The notes beneath the pieces are model-generated. The model ran no database searches. It worked only from the letters and a program-made list of their open reading frames with translations, and had not been told where the DNA came from. A DNA stretch of 64,000 nucleotides from DASRHT01 sp035650355 (GTDB taxonomy: Bacteria; Chloroflexota; Ktedonobacteria; Ktedonobacterales; Ktedonobacteraceae): the NCBI GenBank assembly GCA_035650355.1, contig DASRHT010000050.1, forward strand, positions 1 to 64,000, written 5' to 3'. How positions within the stretch are numbered: position 1 is the first letter of the stretch; every line of letters begins with the position of its first letter. Below, in pieces: positions 40,791 to 49,406 of this stretch. The position numbers were made by a program, and so were the translations under genes.

Positions 40791-42437
40791 ATGGACAAGC
40801 AGGAGCGTATTGACGAGGTACCAGAAGAACAGCAGCGGGGCGCTTTGCCCCCTGCTCTTGTCGTGGAGACGATGAGCCGTTTAGAGAAAGTCAAATACTT
40901 TGGTAGCGCGGCCCTCACAACCACGATTCTGGCGGACCTCGTTGGGATGGGAGCGACGAGTCTGGCAATAGGGCTGGTCGCTGGCGGGATTGCAGCCTAT
41001 TGGAGCGAGGAGATACGCGAGACGATTATGGACCATCTGCCAGCGCCCAAACAGGCAACGACAAGACAGAGTAAACTGCAATGGCTCCTCACCGGCCAGG
41101 TAACGCCCCCTCAAGCTCCTCATCGTGAAGAGGAAGCGCAGGAGCGCGACGAACCGCAGACTGCTAGCACGCAAGGAGTGATTGATCTGGCACCGAATTT
41201 GCAAATACCCATCAACGACATTGCAGGCAAAGCCATTTTTATTGTGGGAATGCGCCGGTCAGGAAAAACCACACTGGGAGCCAAGCTCGCCGAAGAGTTC
41301 GGCAGGCACTTCTTGCCTTTGCTTATTCCCTGCCTGGAAGGGGACTATCTCTCGCTCGTTGAGGTGCTCCCGCGTGCGATGATTGTTGGTCACCAAAGTG
41401 CGGAACAGCGCCACAGCCGCTACGATTTTACGGCCATCATGCCGGAAAGGGACGACAAGGGTTACAAGCTCAATGAGGCGGTGAAGTTTGGCTATGAACT
41501 GCTGGAGGTTGGCTATCAAGCGATTCTGGACCTCTCCTCCTATCCTAGCCTGGATGAAGCCATCATGATCCAGGTTGGGATTATCCGGGGCATGTTCTTA
41601 TGGGCAGATACCCATCCCGAGAGCCGCTGCCCCAGCTATGTGTATCTGGACGAGGCCCAGCGGTACTTACCTGAGAACCTGAAAGAGTCCGTCGTTGATC
41701 ATCCGGCCATCCTTGATCAGTTATTCAAAGCCTACAAGGATATTATCGCCATTGGAGGCAAGCGTGGGATTTCTCCAGTGATCCTGACCCAACGGTTTGC
41801 CCAGGTCAACAAAAAAATTATGGCGCAGTCGGAGGTCATGTTCATTATGAGGCAGACCTTTGATATTGACCTAAAACGGTGTATGGAGTTTGTGAAGAAA
41901 TCGACTGCCATAGAAGAACAGATTGCCGAGTTTAAGCAGGGCCAGGGCGTCTATATCGCTGCTGATGGGTCGCAATTGCTCACCCGATTTCATCAGCGAC
42001 GCTCCAGTGGGGAACGTTCACATACGCCGAAGGCAGAAATGGCGCGGCGGTATGCGATGTCACCCCGCGAGATCGGACAAAAGATGCCATTTACCATTCC
42101 AGGACCCGCATTTGCCCCTTCGTTCCCCCCTTCGGATCGTCGGATAGCATCCCCTTCGCCTTCCCCTTCAAACAACCGAGCTTCGTTGCGTCTCGTGGAA
42201 GGGGGCAATGAAGCGATGCGAAGGGGCAACGAAGGGGCCGAAGGGGCCGAAGTGGAGGAGGAGACCCTTTCTGAGCTTGAAAAACAGATTGGGGAGATGT
42301 TCTTCGTTCAAGCCATGAATCCCAACGCCATTGCCAAAGAACTCTGGCCCAAAGTGAGTGGCGGCGATGCCTATCAGAAAAACGCCGGCATTGTCGCCGA
42401 TGCGATTCGCAAAGTCGCCCAGAGGAAGCGCCTGTAA
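40791..42437 (+). CDS. Membrane-anchored HerA/FtsK-like ATPase
   Basis: 548 residues. One or two hydrophobic helices are at about 40-72. The P-loop is GMRRSGKT (153-160), Walker B is YVYLDEAQRYLP (284-295), and 'ISPVILTQRFAQVNKKIMAQSEVMFIMRQT' lies at the motif III/sensor position, as in HerA/VirB4-like DNA pumps. After the motor comes a Pro/Ser-rich linker and a C-terminal domain 'EKQIGEMFFVQAMNPNAIAKELWPKVSGGDAYQKNAGIVADAIRKVA', possibly a winged helix that recognises DNA, like FtsK gamma. It is the second DNA-motor ATPase of the element besides the one at 7525. Which one drives transfer cannot be told. Confidence 0.7.
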   Translation: MDKQERIDEVPEEQQRGALPPALVVETMSRLEKVKYFGSAALTTTILADLVGMGATSLAIGLVAGGIAAYWSEEIRETIMDHLPAPKQATTRQSKLQWLLTGQVTPPQAPHREEEAQERDEPQTASTQGVIDLAPNLQIPINDIAGKAIFIVGMRRSGKTTLGAKLAEEFGRHFLPLLIPCLEGDYLSLVEVLPRAMIVGHQSAEQRHSRYDFTAIMPERDDKGYKLNEAVKFGYELLEVGYQAILDLSSYPSLDEAIMIQVGIIRGMFLWADTHPESRCPSYVYLDEAQRYLPENLKESVVDHPAILDQLFKAYKDIIAIGGKRGISPVILTQRFAQVNKKIMAQSEVMFIMRQTFDIDLKRCMEFVKKSTAIEEQIAEFKQGQGVYIAADGSQLLTRFHQRRSSGERSHTPKAEMARRYAMSPREIGQKMPFTIPGPAFAPSFPPSDRRIASPSPSPSNNRASLRLVEGGNEAMRRGNEGAEGAEVEEETLSELEKQIGEMFFVQAMNPNAIAKELWPKVSGGDAYQKNAGIVADAIRKVAQRKRL

Positions 42438-42473
42438 CGTGCCGTTCAAGTGGTTGAGAAAAGGAGCCATCGT

Positions 42474-44369
42474 ATGGAAATGATCACGCCATCTTTGATA
42501 CTTACTATAGCCATCGCCGTTCTCGGAGCGATGACCCTGGCATCGCTGGTCTTATCCTGGTCTGCCAGGAGAATGCGAGTGACTCCTTTGCAGAGCCAGC
42601 CTGCTCAGAACCAACCAGCAACTGCACCAGTGCAACAGATACCCAGGCGTTCACGTTTCAGCTTGAATATGGGGATTGCCAGCACCTATCAAATCGCGAA
42701 CCAGCTCATTGGGATGCAGATCTCCGGCGGCAATGTGCTCGCGCAAGTGGTCTCGGCTTGCTCTATTGTGGCCGGGACAGTCACGTTTGCTGTTCAAAGT
42801 GTGCCGGGAGCCTGGCCGTTCTGGATAGTCGCTGGCTGCGTCGGCTTTGGTTTGGCCTATCTCATTGAGAACTTAACGCTCTCGTCCTTGATGAAAATCA
42901 GGATTAGCAGTAAACAGATCAAAGAAGCGGAAGCCGCTTTTGCCAAAGAACGCGACGAGCAACTGGCGAAGGTCGAGCGGCCAAAGGTCCAGGCAGATCT
43001 CAAAGCCTATAAAACGGCGCGGAAAGTGTACCGGCTGGCTATTAAGGATATCGAACAGGAATTTCGGCGCAAAAGAAATAACGCTATTCGAGAACTGAGC
43101 AGCAACCGTCTGATGTCATTGCTCATCGCTACCGGCGGCGCGCTCGCTAGTGCGGCCAGTGGAGGCGTTTTCTACCACACAGTTTTTGCGCATCTTGGAC
43201 TTTTTAGCTTTGCCCTCTCTGTGTTACTGGCGCTGGTCGTCACGGGAACATTTGTCGCTAACGAACTGCACAAAGACATGCAAGAGCAGGCTATCCGTGA
43301 GGGGTTTGCCGGAGGAAACCTCTTTGATGCTGCGATGATGGAAGAAACAAAGCGATTATCAACGCAAATTGTTCACGAAGGCATCTTGAACCACCTCCAG
43401 GGCGAGGAGGCCCAGAAGGAACTCAAGGGAACCTCTATTGCCCTGCTGCGAGACATTATTCGTAAACTGCGTCCGGCACTCGAAGAGCAGATGATCGTTG
43501 CTCGTGAGCAAAACAACCAACAGGAGAGCCATCCTGCCGCTGCACAGAACGAGGCACCGTCCGGCAACGAGACACCGTCTGGTCAGGAACAGCCAGAAAT
43601 CCACCCCCAACAGCCACGAATTACGCGGGCTGACCTGGGTATGGTTGAAGGAGTCATGTATGACAAGGTGACAAATAGCCCAGAGATCCTGGAGCGCCTG
43701 CAACAGATTGCACAATCGACCGATCTTTCTGGCTTAACGGTCTACCTCAAACGGCAGTATGCCAACTATGCCAACTACATCACAGAAGAGCGCGTTGCCA
43801 GAGTTATGGCAGCGGTACAGAACATTCAAAAGCCTGATGCCTCGTCTTCTATAAAAAGTGAGGCATCCCCTGGGAAAGATCAAGAGGGTCGTGTTCAAGC
43901 GGATGGTGCCTCGCCTTTTATAAAGCAAAATGCTCCTGTCCCTCTACAATCGCAACGACCGCATGCCCAGCAGCCCGTCGAAAGTCCTATAACGAATACA
44001 AGACACACACCCCCGCCTATACCCGAACAAACCGCATCGGACGATGCCTGGGAATATGCCGATGTGATGAAAAGCTATCCAAAAGTCGTCCAGGTATGGC
44101 TAGCGAAAGGGGTGAAAAGCGTCAGTGTCGAGGACATTATAGAGGTGACCGGTCACTCAAGACAGAAGGTCGTATACCACGCGAAAAACACCTTTGCCAG
44201 GACGCCTAAAAACCCTGAGAAGTATACCGTGGCATCGATCCTGAAGTGGCTCAAAACAACGCCGGCTCCAGCGGTAAAACCTGAGAAGGGGAAGGACACA
44301 GAAGAGAGTCAGAACGGATACCAACTGCCTCAAGATGCGCAGCAGTTGGAAGAGCTATCGATCAGCTAA
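42474..44369 (+). CDS. Large membrane protein with C-terminal DNA-binding-like domain
   Basis: 631 residues from ATG 42474 (AAAAGGAG upstream). Hydrophobic helices are at about 8-30, 95-118, 120-145, 218-240 and 242-262. Charged helices ('KQIKEAEAAFAKERDEQLAKVERPKVQADLKAYKTARKVYRLAIKDIEQEFRRK') between them are probably a coiled coil. A Gln/Pro/Ser-rich linker leads to a helical domain ('YADVMKSYPKVVQVWLAKGVKSVSVEDIIEVTGHSRQKVVYHAKN') that reads like a helix-turn-helix. No family was recognised. It follows the HerA-like ATPase by 36 bp and probably anchors it or its DNA substrate to the membrane. Confidence 0.6.
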   Translation: MEMITPSLILTIAIAVLGAMTLASLVLSWSARRMRVTPLQSQPAQNQPATAPVQQIPRRSRFSLNMGIASTYQIANQLIGMQISGGNVLAQVVSACSIVAGTVTFAVQSVPGAWPFWIVAGCVGFGLAYLIENLTLSSLMKIRISSKQIKEAEAAFAKERDEQLAKVERPKVQADLKAYKTARKVYRLAIKDIEQEFRRKRNNAIRELSSNRLMSLLIATGGALASAASGGVFYHTVFAHLGLFSFALSVLLALVVTGTFVANELHKDMQEQAIREGFAGGNLFDAAMMEETKRLSTQIVHEGILNHLQGEEAQKELKGTSIALLRDIIRKLRPALEEQMIVAREQNNQQESHPAAAQNEAPSGNETPSGQEQPEIHPQQPRITRADLGMVEGVMYDKVTNSPEILERLQQIAQSTDLSGLTVYLKRQYANYANYITEERVARVMAAVQNIQKPDASSSIKSEASPGKDQEGRVQADGASPFIKQNAPVPLQSQRPHAQQPVESPITNTRHTPPPIPEQTASDDAWEYADVMKSYPKVVQVWLAKGVKSVSVEDIIEVTGHSRQKVVYHAKNTFARTPKNPEKYTVASILKWLKTTPAPAVKPEKGKDTEESQNGYQLPQDAQQLEELSIS

Positions 44370-44495
44370 TCAACGAAAGAAGCCCGAATCCGTCAAAGCG
44401 GGAGCCAGGTGCAAACCCTGACCGGGCTGCGAGAGGATCGGAGGGTGCTGGTTGTGTGGTGTTTTCGTCTCGAAAAAAGCAAAGGAGGGGAATAC

Positions 44496-44741
44496 ATGAG
44501 AAACCGCAAGAAGCAAGCGACACCGCCGGTTCCACCGGCCATTCCCGTAGAGCCTATTCAGCTCCTTACCATCCCACAGGTAGCGAAGCGGCTCAGCGTA
44601 GGACGTACCAAAGTATACCGGCTCATTAAGTGTGAGGGACTTCCATCGGTGCTGGTCGGCAACGCTATGCGTGTATCCGATCAGTCTCTGCAAAAGTGGA
44701 TACTGGACCACGAGCAAGTTTCATACGAACGTGCTTCATAA
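44496..44741 (+). CDS. Excisionase-type helix-turn-helix protein
   Basis: 81 residues from ATG 44496 (AAAGGAGGGG upstream). The HTH_17-type domain 'LLTIPQVAKRLSVGRTKVYRLIKCEGLPSVLVGNAMRVSDQSLQKWI' is typical of excisionases and small MerR-like regulators. It lies 126 bp after the membrane-protein operon and 95 bp before the DUF488-ASCH gene. With the protein at 18733-18960 it is one of two excisionase candidates. This one is closer to the integrase, but still about 5.4 kb away. Confidence 0.7.
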   Translation: MRNRKKQATPPVPPAIPVEPIQLLTIPQVAKRLSVGRTKVYRLIKCEGLPSVLVGNAMRVSDQSLQKWILDHEQVSYERAS

Positions 44742-44835
44742 AATGCCGATATATCCGTAGGATGAAACCCAGGCTGAGGGAGGTAACAATCTCTCCTCCC
44801 TCAATGGTCCAATAAAGCAAAGAAAAGGCATTGCT

Positions 44836-45693
44836 ATGGTAGAGATCAAAGAAAGGCAGAGAGGAAAAGTCTATCCTGTAGGATATGGCAGGCATGGCGC
44901 ACTTGAATATGTAGACCGACTCATGATGCAACCGCAGATGCTGCTCATTGATACCCGGTTTCGTCCCAAAAGCTGGTGCATCGACTGGCGCGAAGGGACG
45001 CTTCAGAAAAAGTATGGGAAACGATACCGGCGGGCAGGAGCCTATCTGGGCAACGTGAACTTTCAAGGAGGCCCAATTACACTTTCTAACCCCACGGAAG
45101 GCATTCGAGGGCTCTGCATGTACCTTGACGAAGGCTATGATCTTATTCTGCTCTGCCAATGTCCGACCTATCATACTTGCCATCGGAAAGTTGTGGTGGA
45201 TCTTCTCTTGCAGCAAGTCTCTGTAGAAGTAATTCAGCCAGAACTGCTGGGGCAAGAAGACGAGGCGCTCCTGTGCTTATCAGTGCGCCAACCATACGCC
45301 TACTGGCTTTCTCATCCTGAGAGCTTTATCCAGGCCGGAATACGACCAAAGACCATTGAAAATCGCGATTGGGCAACGAAGTATCGCGGCCCTCTACTCA
45401 TTCATGCCAGTGTCACCTTTGAACATGATGCCATTGAGACATGGATAAGTCGGTGTCCAGAGTTAGAGCATGCGATCCCCCTGGATGAGCGTGCCTACAC
45501 AAAAGGCGCAATCGTTGGCATCGCTGAGCTAGTGGAAGTCGTTCATCAAAGCGATGACCCCTGGTTTATCGGCCCTTATGGCTTTGTCTTCGCAAACGCA
45601 CGCCCCTTCGAGCCGGTTCCCTACCGTGGGCAGTTGAAATTGTTTCCTGTGCCGGTTTCGCTTATTCAGGCGCAGTTGCTATCGACAGTGTGA
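44836..45693 (+). CDS. DUF488 - ASCH domain fusion
   Basis: 285 residues. Residues 1-135 follow DUF488: 'YPVGYGRHGALEYVDRLM', 'LLIDTRFRPKSW', 'YLGNVNF', and the signature 'LILLCQCPTYHTCHRKVV' (C-x-CHR). Residues 150-285 are an ASCH domain: 'LLCLSVRQPYAYWL', 'KTIENRDWATKYRGPLLIHASV', 'GAIVGIAELVEVV'. ASCH domains bind RNA or modified bases and are PUA-like; DUF488 may be a nucleic-acid-processing domain with a redox or metal Cys. The combination suggests recognition and processing of a modified nucleic acid, but neither activity is established here. It is probably its own transcription unit. Confidence 0.7.
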   Translation: MVEIKERQRGKVYPVGYGRHGALEYVDRLMMQPQMLLIDTRFRPKSWCIDWREGTLQKKYGKRYRRAGAYLGNVNFQGGPITLSNPTEGIRGLCMYLDEGYDLILLCQCPTYHTCHRKVVVDLLLQQVSVEVIQPELLGQEDEALLCLSVRQPYAYWLSHPESFIQAGIRPKTIENRDWATKYRGPLLIHASVTFEHDAIETWISRCPELEHAIPLDERAYTKGAIVGIAELVEVVHQSDDPWFIGPYGFVFANARPFEPVPYRGQLKLFPVPVSLIQAQLLSTV

Positions 45694-45758
45694 TGAAAGC
45701 GTAAAGCCAGCATGCAATGTGTTTGGGAGAGATTTTATAACAGGGAAAGGAATTTTTG

Positions 45759-46373
45759 ATGGAGAAAAAGCGTGTATCGCAGCGGGAGGTTTATCGGCTC
45801 ACTATCAAGCAAATGAAACAACTGCTTGAAGCGGCACAAGAGCACGATCTTCAAGCATTGATGACGGTTGCCGTTACCACTGGACTCCGTCGGGGAGAGC
45901 TGCTCGGGTTATGCTGGCAAGATATTGATAGCCAGAACCAGTTCCTGCAAGTGCGCCGAATGGTGTCTTCCTTTGGCCTAAGAACACCAACAGAAGCAGC
46001 CCGAACCATTGCCCTACCTACAATGACAATGCGTGCGCTTCAGGAGTATCAAGTAGCGCATACGGGGCACGGCAAGCCAGAACATGATGCTCATCCGGTG
46101 TTTTCCAACGAAAAGGGCCAACCCCTTAATCCCAGCGCACTGCGGCAGCAATACTATCCATTATTCGTCGCCATAGGGCAACCGCATCTGCGGTTTCACG
46201 ATCTACGGCATAGCACTGCCGCATTTTTCTACGAAATGGGAGTCAATATCGCGGTTATTCACTCCATTCTCGGGTTCCGTTATCGGAGCTTTACCAACGC
46301 CCTTACGCCCGTATCGCTCTCAATGCAACAAGAGGCGATGAAGAAATGGGATGAGGTTTTTGGTGGAGCTTAG
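45759..46373 (+). CDS. Truncated, catalytically inactive tyrosine-recombinase paralogue
   Basis: 204 residues from ATG 45759 (GGGAAAGG upstream). It aligns with the catalytic domain of the element's integrase: TTGLRRGELL (first Arg kept) and RFHDLRHSTA (H-x-x-R kept). It lacks the N-terminal arm- and core-binding domains. The final catalytic block is changed: the integrase has LGHSN...ADVYSHVSLSMQ, but this protein has LGFRY...NALTPVSLSMQ, so the second His and the nucleophilic Tyr are both missing. It cannot cleave DNA. It may be a decaying copy or a kept regulator that pairs with the active integrase. The intact frame and ribosome-binding site favour expression. Confidence 0.75.
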   Translation: MEKKRVSQREVYRLTIKQMKQLLEAAQEHDLQALMTVAVTTGLRRGELLGLCWQDIDSQNQFLQVRRMVSSFGLRTPTEAARTIALPTMTMRALQEYQVAHTGHGKPEHDAHPVFSNEKGQPLNPSALRQQYYPLFVAIGQPHLRFHDLRHSTAAFFYEMGVNIAVIHSILGFRYRSFTNALTPVSLSMQQEAMKKWDEVFGGA

Positions 46374-46708
46374 CTCCACATCTTTACCATCCTCTTGTAA
46401 GTAGCACTGGAGATCGGCTATGAGGTTCTTCGCCTGAGTAGTTTCAATTACAACGAAGAACCTCATATACATGTCTCTAGCATCAAATGCGACGAGAGAA
46501 CTGCCTCAATAATGAAAGGTCCCTCCTGTTTTTAGCTCTGAAGACATCTCAGCTTAGCAGATGTTTTAGTATAAAAAGAGTAAATATGATTTTTATAGGT
46601 ATTGACAAAGATATCATGCATATATTACAGTGTATTAGATGCAATGACTATTTATAGGTTCTTCTCAGTTATAGTGACATTTTCAGAAAGAAAGGGAAGC
46701 AAGACGCC
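46374..46708. other. 335-bp AT-rich gap with a strong hairpin and promoter-like sequence
   Basis: TATGAGGTTCTTCG (46419-46432) pairs perfectly with 46454-46467 around a 21-nt loop, about 45 bp after the recombinase paralogue. Further right, TTGACA (46602-46607) with TATATT (46621-46626) is promoter-like, but the spacing is short (13 bp). No gene is seen. Confidence 0.5.
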
Positions 46709-47572
46709 ATGAAAGAGGAAGTTACGGAAGCTTTGGAGGCCGGTATTCTGGCAAGTGTACCAGATGCTACCTCGCTGTTAGATTGGCCTATCGCGCGGCT
46801 GCAAATTGTCCAGGCGAGTGCCGTGGTCAATGCTGATTGGCTGGATCGGTCAATGCTTGAGCCGAAGCTCGTACAGAATGCCGACGGGCTATGGGTGCTT
46901 ACTTTGCATCGACAGGGAGAACACAGTAAGTTTAGCGTGCCTTACATCGGCAGCGAGATTATCCTTGCTGACCCTGATCTTGGCCTAGTCGTGATACTGA
47001 TCGGGTATCATGGCGCACAACCCGAGAAGTATGGGCGGCTGGGCTACATGACTCAGAAAGGCCAGTTCTACCGCTACTATCGACAAGAGACAACCGGCGG
47101 CTGGGTAGCAGTCCCCTGGCGTTTGCTCAATGATGAAGTACGGCAGCTCGTCATCCGCACTGTAGAAGCGCACGGCCCTGCTTGGGCAAAGAAGCCAGGC
47201 AAGCTACAAGCAGAGCGCAAGCCGCCAGCGAAGCCTGTGGCGATGACTTCGTACAAGGTGGTACGTTTGATTAATGGCCGGTACTATTCGCTCTATGACC
47301 CAACGGTCGAATACATCCTGGGGAAGCGTATGAAGCAGCCAGCTAAACCGCATCATGGGGGCGGCTGGTTTTCCTATCCAACGCTAGAGAAAGGCACAGA
47401 GTTCTTAGCTACTTGTGTCAGAAGTATCCCCTTCCATGCAGAGGTCGCTACTCCGATGCTTGCCCTCCTGGAATGCGAAATCGGCGGGAAGATCATCGAC
47501 TACGGACATAAGCTTGCCTCGACATACCTCTGCCCGATGCGTGTGCTTGAAGTGCGCTCGAAACTTGAGTAG
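46709..47572 (+). CDS. Hypothetical two-domain protein
   Basis: 287 residues. The first 160 form a strand-rich region ('GLWVLTLHRQGEHSKFSVPYIGSEIILADPDLGLVVILIGYHG'). A Lys/Pro-rich linker leads to a C-terminal domain ('YKVVRLINGRYYSLYDPTVEYILGKRMKQP...GGGWFSYPTLEKGTEFLA') that looks like a conserved small domain seen in phage and plasmid hypothetical proteins. I cannot name it. AAAGGGAAG precedes the ATG. It lies in the accessory right end, alone between two gaps. Confidence 0.5.
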   Translation: MKEEVTEALEAGILASVPDATSLLDWPIARLQIVQASAVVNADWLDRSMLEPKLVQNADGLWVLTLHRQGEHSKFSVPYIGSEIILADPDLGLVVILIGYHGAQPEKYGRLGYMTQKGQFYRYYRQETTGGWVAVPWRLLNDEVRQLVIRTVEAHGPAWAKKPGKLQAERKPPAKPVAMTSYKVVRLINGRYYSLYDPTVEYILGKRMKQPAKPHHGGGWFSYPTLEKGTEFLATCVRSIPFHAEVATPMLALLECEIGGKIIDYGHKLASTYLCPMRVLEVRSKLE

Positions 47573-47807
47573 CCTGCTTAGCTGGTGAGGTGGGAAGTCT
47601 TCAACCCCGTTGTGAAGCTACCGCCTCACTTCATGTGGATGAATCTAGCACAGAGAACGCTCAAATGAGAAAAGACCGCTCCTTTAGACATCCTGGTTTC
47701 ACCTCTCTTCAAGCCGGAGCGCCTCCTACCTTCTCGCCCTAACGAGACATTCAATCATCAACCTTAGAGTTTCCACTGTCTTTGAAGCGGAACAAGGGAG
47801 TATCACA

Positions 47808-48146
47808 ATGGCAAAGTTGTTTGATGCGCAAAAATTTACTGCGCAGGTCAGAACAAAACGGGGAAGCCGCTCGCTACGAAATGCCGCCAAAGGGATCGGA
47901 GGCATAAGCATTTCGACACTTTCTCGTATTGAGAATGGCGGGATTCCAGATACAGACACGTTCCTCCAGTTGTGTGAATGGTTAGAAGCCTCGCCGGATG
48001 ATTTCGTGAAGCTCCCAGCACCTCAAAAAACGACCGAGAAAAGTACTGTGGAGCAGATCCTCTTGCTACTACGCATGGATATGACTCTGGATGCCGAGAT
48101 TGTTGAGCCTCTTGCCATTCTGTTGCGGCGACTATTGGAAAAGTGA
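47808..48146 (+). CDS. XRE-family transcriptional regulator
   Basis: 112 residues with an N-terminal XRE helix-turn-helix: 'FTAQVRTKRGSRSLRNAAKGIGGISISTLSRIENGGIPDTDTFLQLCEWLEASPDDF'. The rest is a helical dimerisation-like tail. It lies 15 bp upstream of the Mom-like gene and probably regulates it or the adjacent right end. Such repressors often control lysogeny-like states of integrative elements, but no operator has been matched. The 235 bp before it hold no gene. Confidence 0.75.
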   Translation: MAKLFDAQKFTAQVRTKRGSRSLRNAAKGIGGISISTLSRIENGGIPDTDTFLQLCEWLEASPDDFVKLPAPQKTTEKSTVEQILLLLRMDMTLDAEIVEPLAILLRRLLEK

Positions 48147-48161
48147 AGGAGGAATGGCAGG

Positions 48162-48875
48162 ATGCTTACAGTCACAGTCGCTGATAAGAGCGGCCTCCAG
48201 TGGGCTCAAGACCAGGTAAAACGTCACCACTACCTGCATACCCCTGTCGATGCCCGATGTAAGCCGATAGCCATGCTCGTAACACTTTTGAACGAGCGAG
48301 TTGGCTGTTTGATCTTTGGGCGGCCAGAGGCAACCCGCGTAAATGGATGGTATGGATCGGTAGAGGATGTTCAGGCAGGAAAATGCCGCCTGACCAGATG
48401 GGAGATACTCAACCTGGCGCGTGTCTGGCTTCATCCTGATCTACAGCAAGATGGGCAGTGGTATCACCCACAAGGGCTGATCGGGCCCAGTATCCTCCCG
48501 GGATTTTATGATCGAAAGGGCCAATGGCACTCTTCTGTAGCAAGCTACGTGATAAGCCTGGCATTAGAGCAGGTCGTATTTGAGTATCTTTTTTATCACC
48601 CGCCGGTATGGATGGAAGAACCATATCAGGTACGAGAAATCCTGAGTTATTGTGACTCGCAGAGGCATAAAGGGACCCTCTATCGAGCTTCAGGCTTTAT
48701 GCTTGTGCGTAAAAATGCACGCGGCATAGAAACCTATACAAAACCCGTCCGAAACCTTACCCCTACTGAGCAAGCGATTATCGCGCTTCGCTCTAAACAG
48801 GACCTTCGCGCCCGAAAGCTCAGGGAGGCCCGCAACGCCTCCGCTTATACGCAACTTTCATGGATGTTCGCTTAA
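48162..48875 (+). CDS. Mom-like DNA-modification acyltransferase-fold protein
   Basis: 237 residues. It follows the Mom-type/GNAT layout: 'WAQDQVKRHHYLHTPVDARCKPIAMLVTL', 'VGCLIFGRPEA', 'LNLARVWLHPDLQ', 'REILSYCDSQRHKGTLYRASGFMLVRK'. Phage Mu Mom converts adenine in DNA to a carbamoylmethyl form and so protects it from restriction; relatives occur on mobile elements. The call rests on the overall pattern and the G-T-x-Y-x-A-x-x-F motif, not on a search. It is directly downstream of an XRE regulator, which suits tight control of a toxic modification enzyme. Confidence 0.55.
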   Translation: MLTVTVADKSGLQWAQDQVKRHHYLHTPVDARCKPIAMLVTLLNERVGCLIFGRPEATRVNGWYGSVEDVQAGKCRLTRWEILNLARVWLHPDLQQDGQWYHPQGLIGPSILPGFYDRKGQWHSSVASYVISLALEQVVFEYLFYHPPVWMEEPYQVREILSYCDSQRHKGTLYRASGFMLVRKNARGIETYTKPVRNLTPTEQAIIALRSKQDLRARKLREARNASAYTQLSWMFA

Positions 48876-48944
48876 ACGGAGATGTCCAGGCAAGACAAAG
48901 CGCACCAGTATCTGGGTGCTTTAATGCCAGTGATCAAGGAGCAA

Positions 48945-49172
48945 ATGATGAGCACCAATTACGTCATGCATCATAATCAGAAAAACTGTACCGATCCTGA
49001 TTGCAGTAAGCAGCATGAACATGTCAAATGTCCCACGCTACAATCTGGTGTCCCCTGCGGCATCGAAACCTGTGTAAGGATTGCTTATCAGGGCCGATAC
49101 TGCTCGCAGTTCCATACGCCGCAAGCGATGATTCCCTATGTAAAAAGGGAAAAGCCAACTGAAAAAGCATAG
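48945..49172 (+). CDS. Cys/His-rich hypothetical protein
   Basis: About 75 residues from ATG 48945 (AAGGAG upstream); an in-frame ATG at 48882 is possible. Cysteines and histidines are regularly placed ('HHNQKNCTDPDCSKQHEHVKCPTLQSGVPCGIETCVRIAYQGRYCSQFH'), suggesting one or two zinc sites. No family was recognised. It follows the Mom-like gene closely and may be co-transcribed with it. Confidence 0.5.
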   Translation: MMSTNYVMHHNQKNCTDPDCSKQHEHVKCPTLQSGVPCGIETCVRIAYQGRYCSQFHTPQAMIPYVKREKPTEKA

Positions 49173-49284
49173 TCACGTATCCTGTCGCCTGTTATCCCTT
49201 ACCTCATCATGGAGCGGAAAGCGGAAGCAATTGTTATCAGGATGGAAGTGTAACCCCGCACGAATAGCCAAGTTTCACCGCTTT

Positions 49285-49302
49285 TTGTCATCAACAGTGA
49301 AC
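49285..49302. promoter_or_regulatory. Second copy of the TTGTCATCAA-AGTGAAC motif
   Basis: TTGTCATCAACAGTGAAC differs at one of 18 positions from 39491-39508. It lies about 40 bp upstream of a ribosome-binding site (GGGAGGT) and the interrupted small gene at 49341. Confidence 0.45.
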
Positions 49303-49340
49303 CTCAGAAAACACCTGTAAACAAAGGGAGGTATAAACCC

Positions 49341-49406
49341 ATGAAAAAATACAACAAGCTCAGTATGCGTCTGTATAGCCCGCATAGAGAGGAAGCAAAA
49401 AAGTGA
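49341..49406 (+). pseudogene. Start of a gene interrupted by the IS110 remnant
   Basis: A well-formed start (GGGAGGT, 9 nt, ATG) leads only 21 codons (MKKYNKLSMRLYSPHREEAKK) before a stop. The 3' half coincides with the end of homology of the IS110 fragment on the other strand. The repeated regulatory motif upstream suggests a formerly regulated gene truncated by the insertion. Confidence 0.35.
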
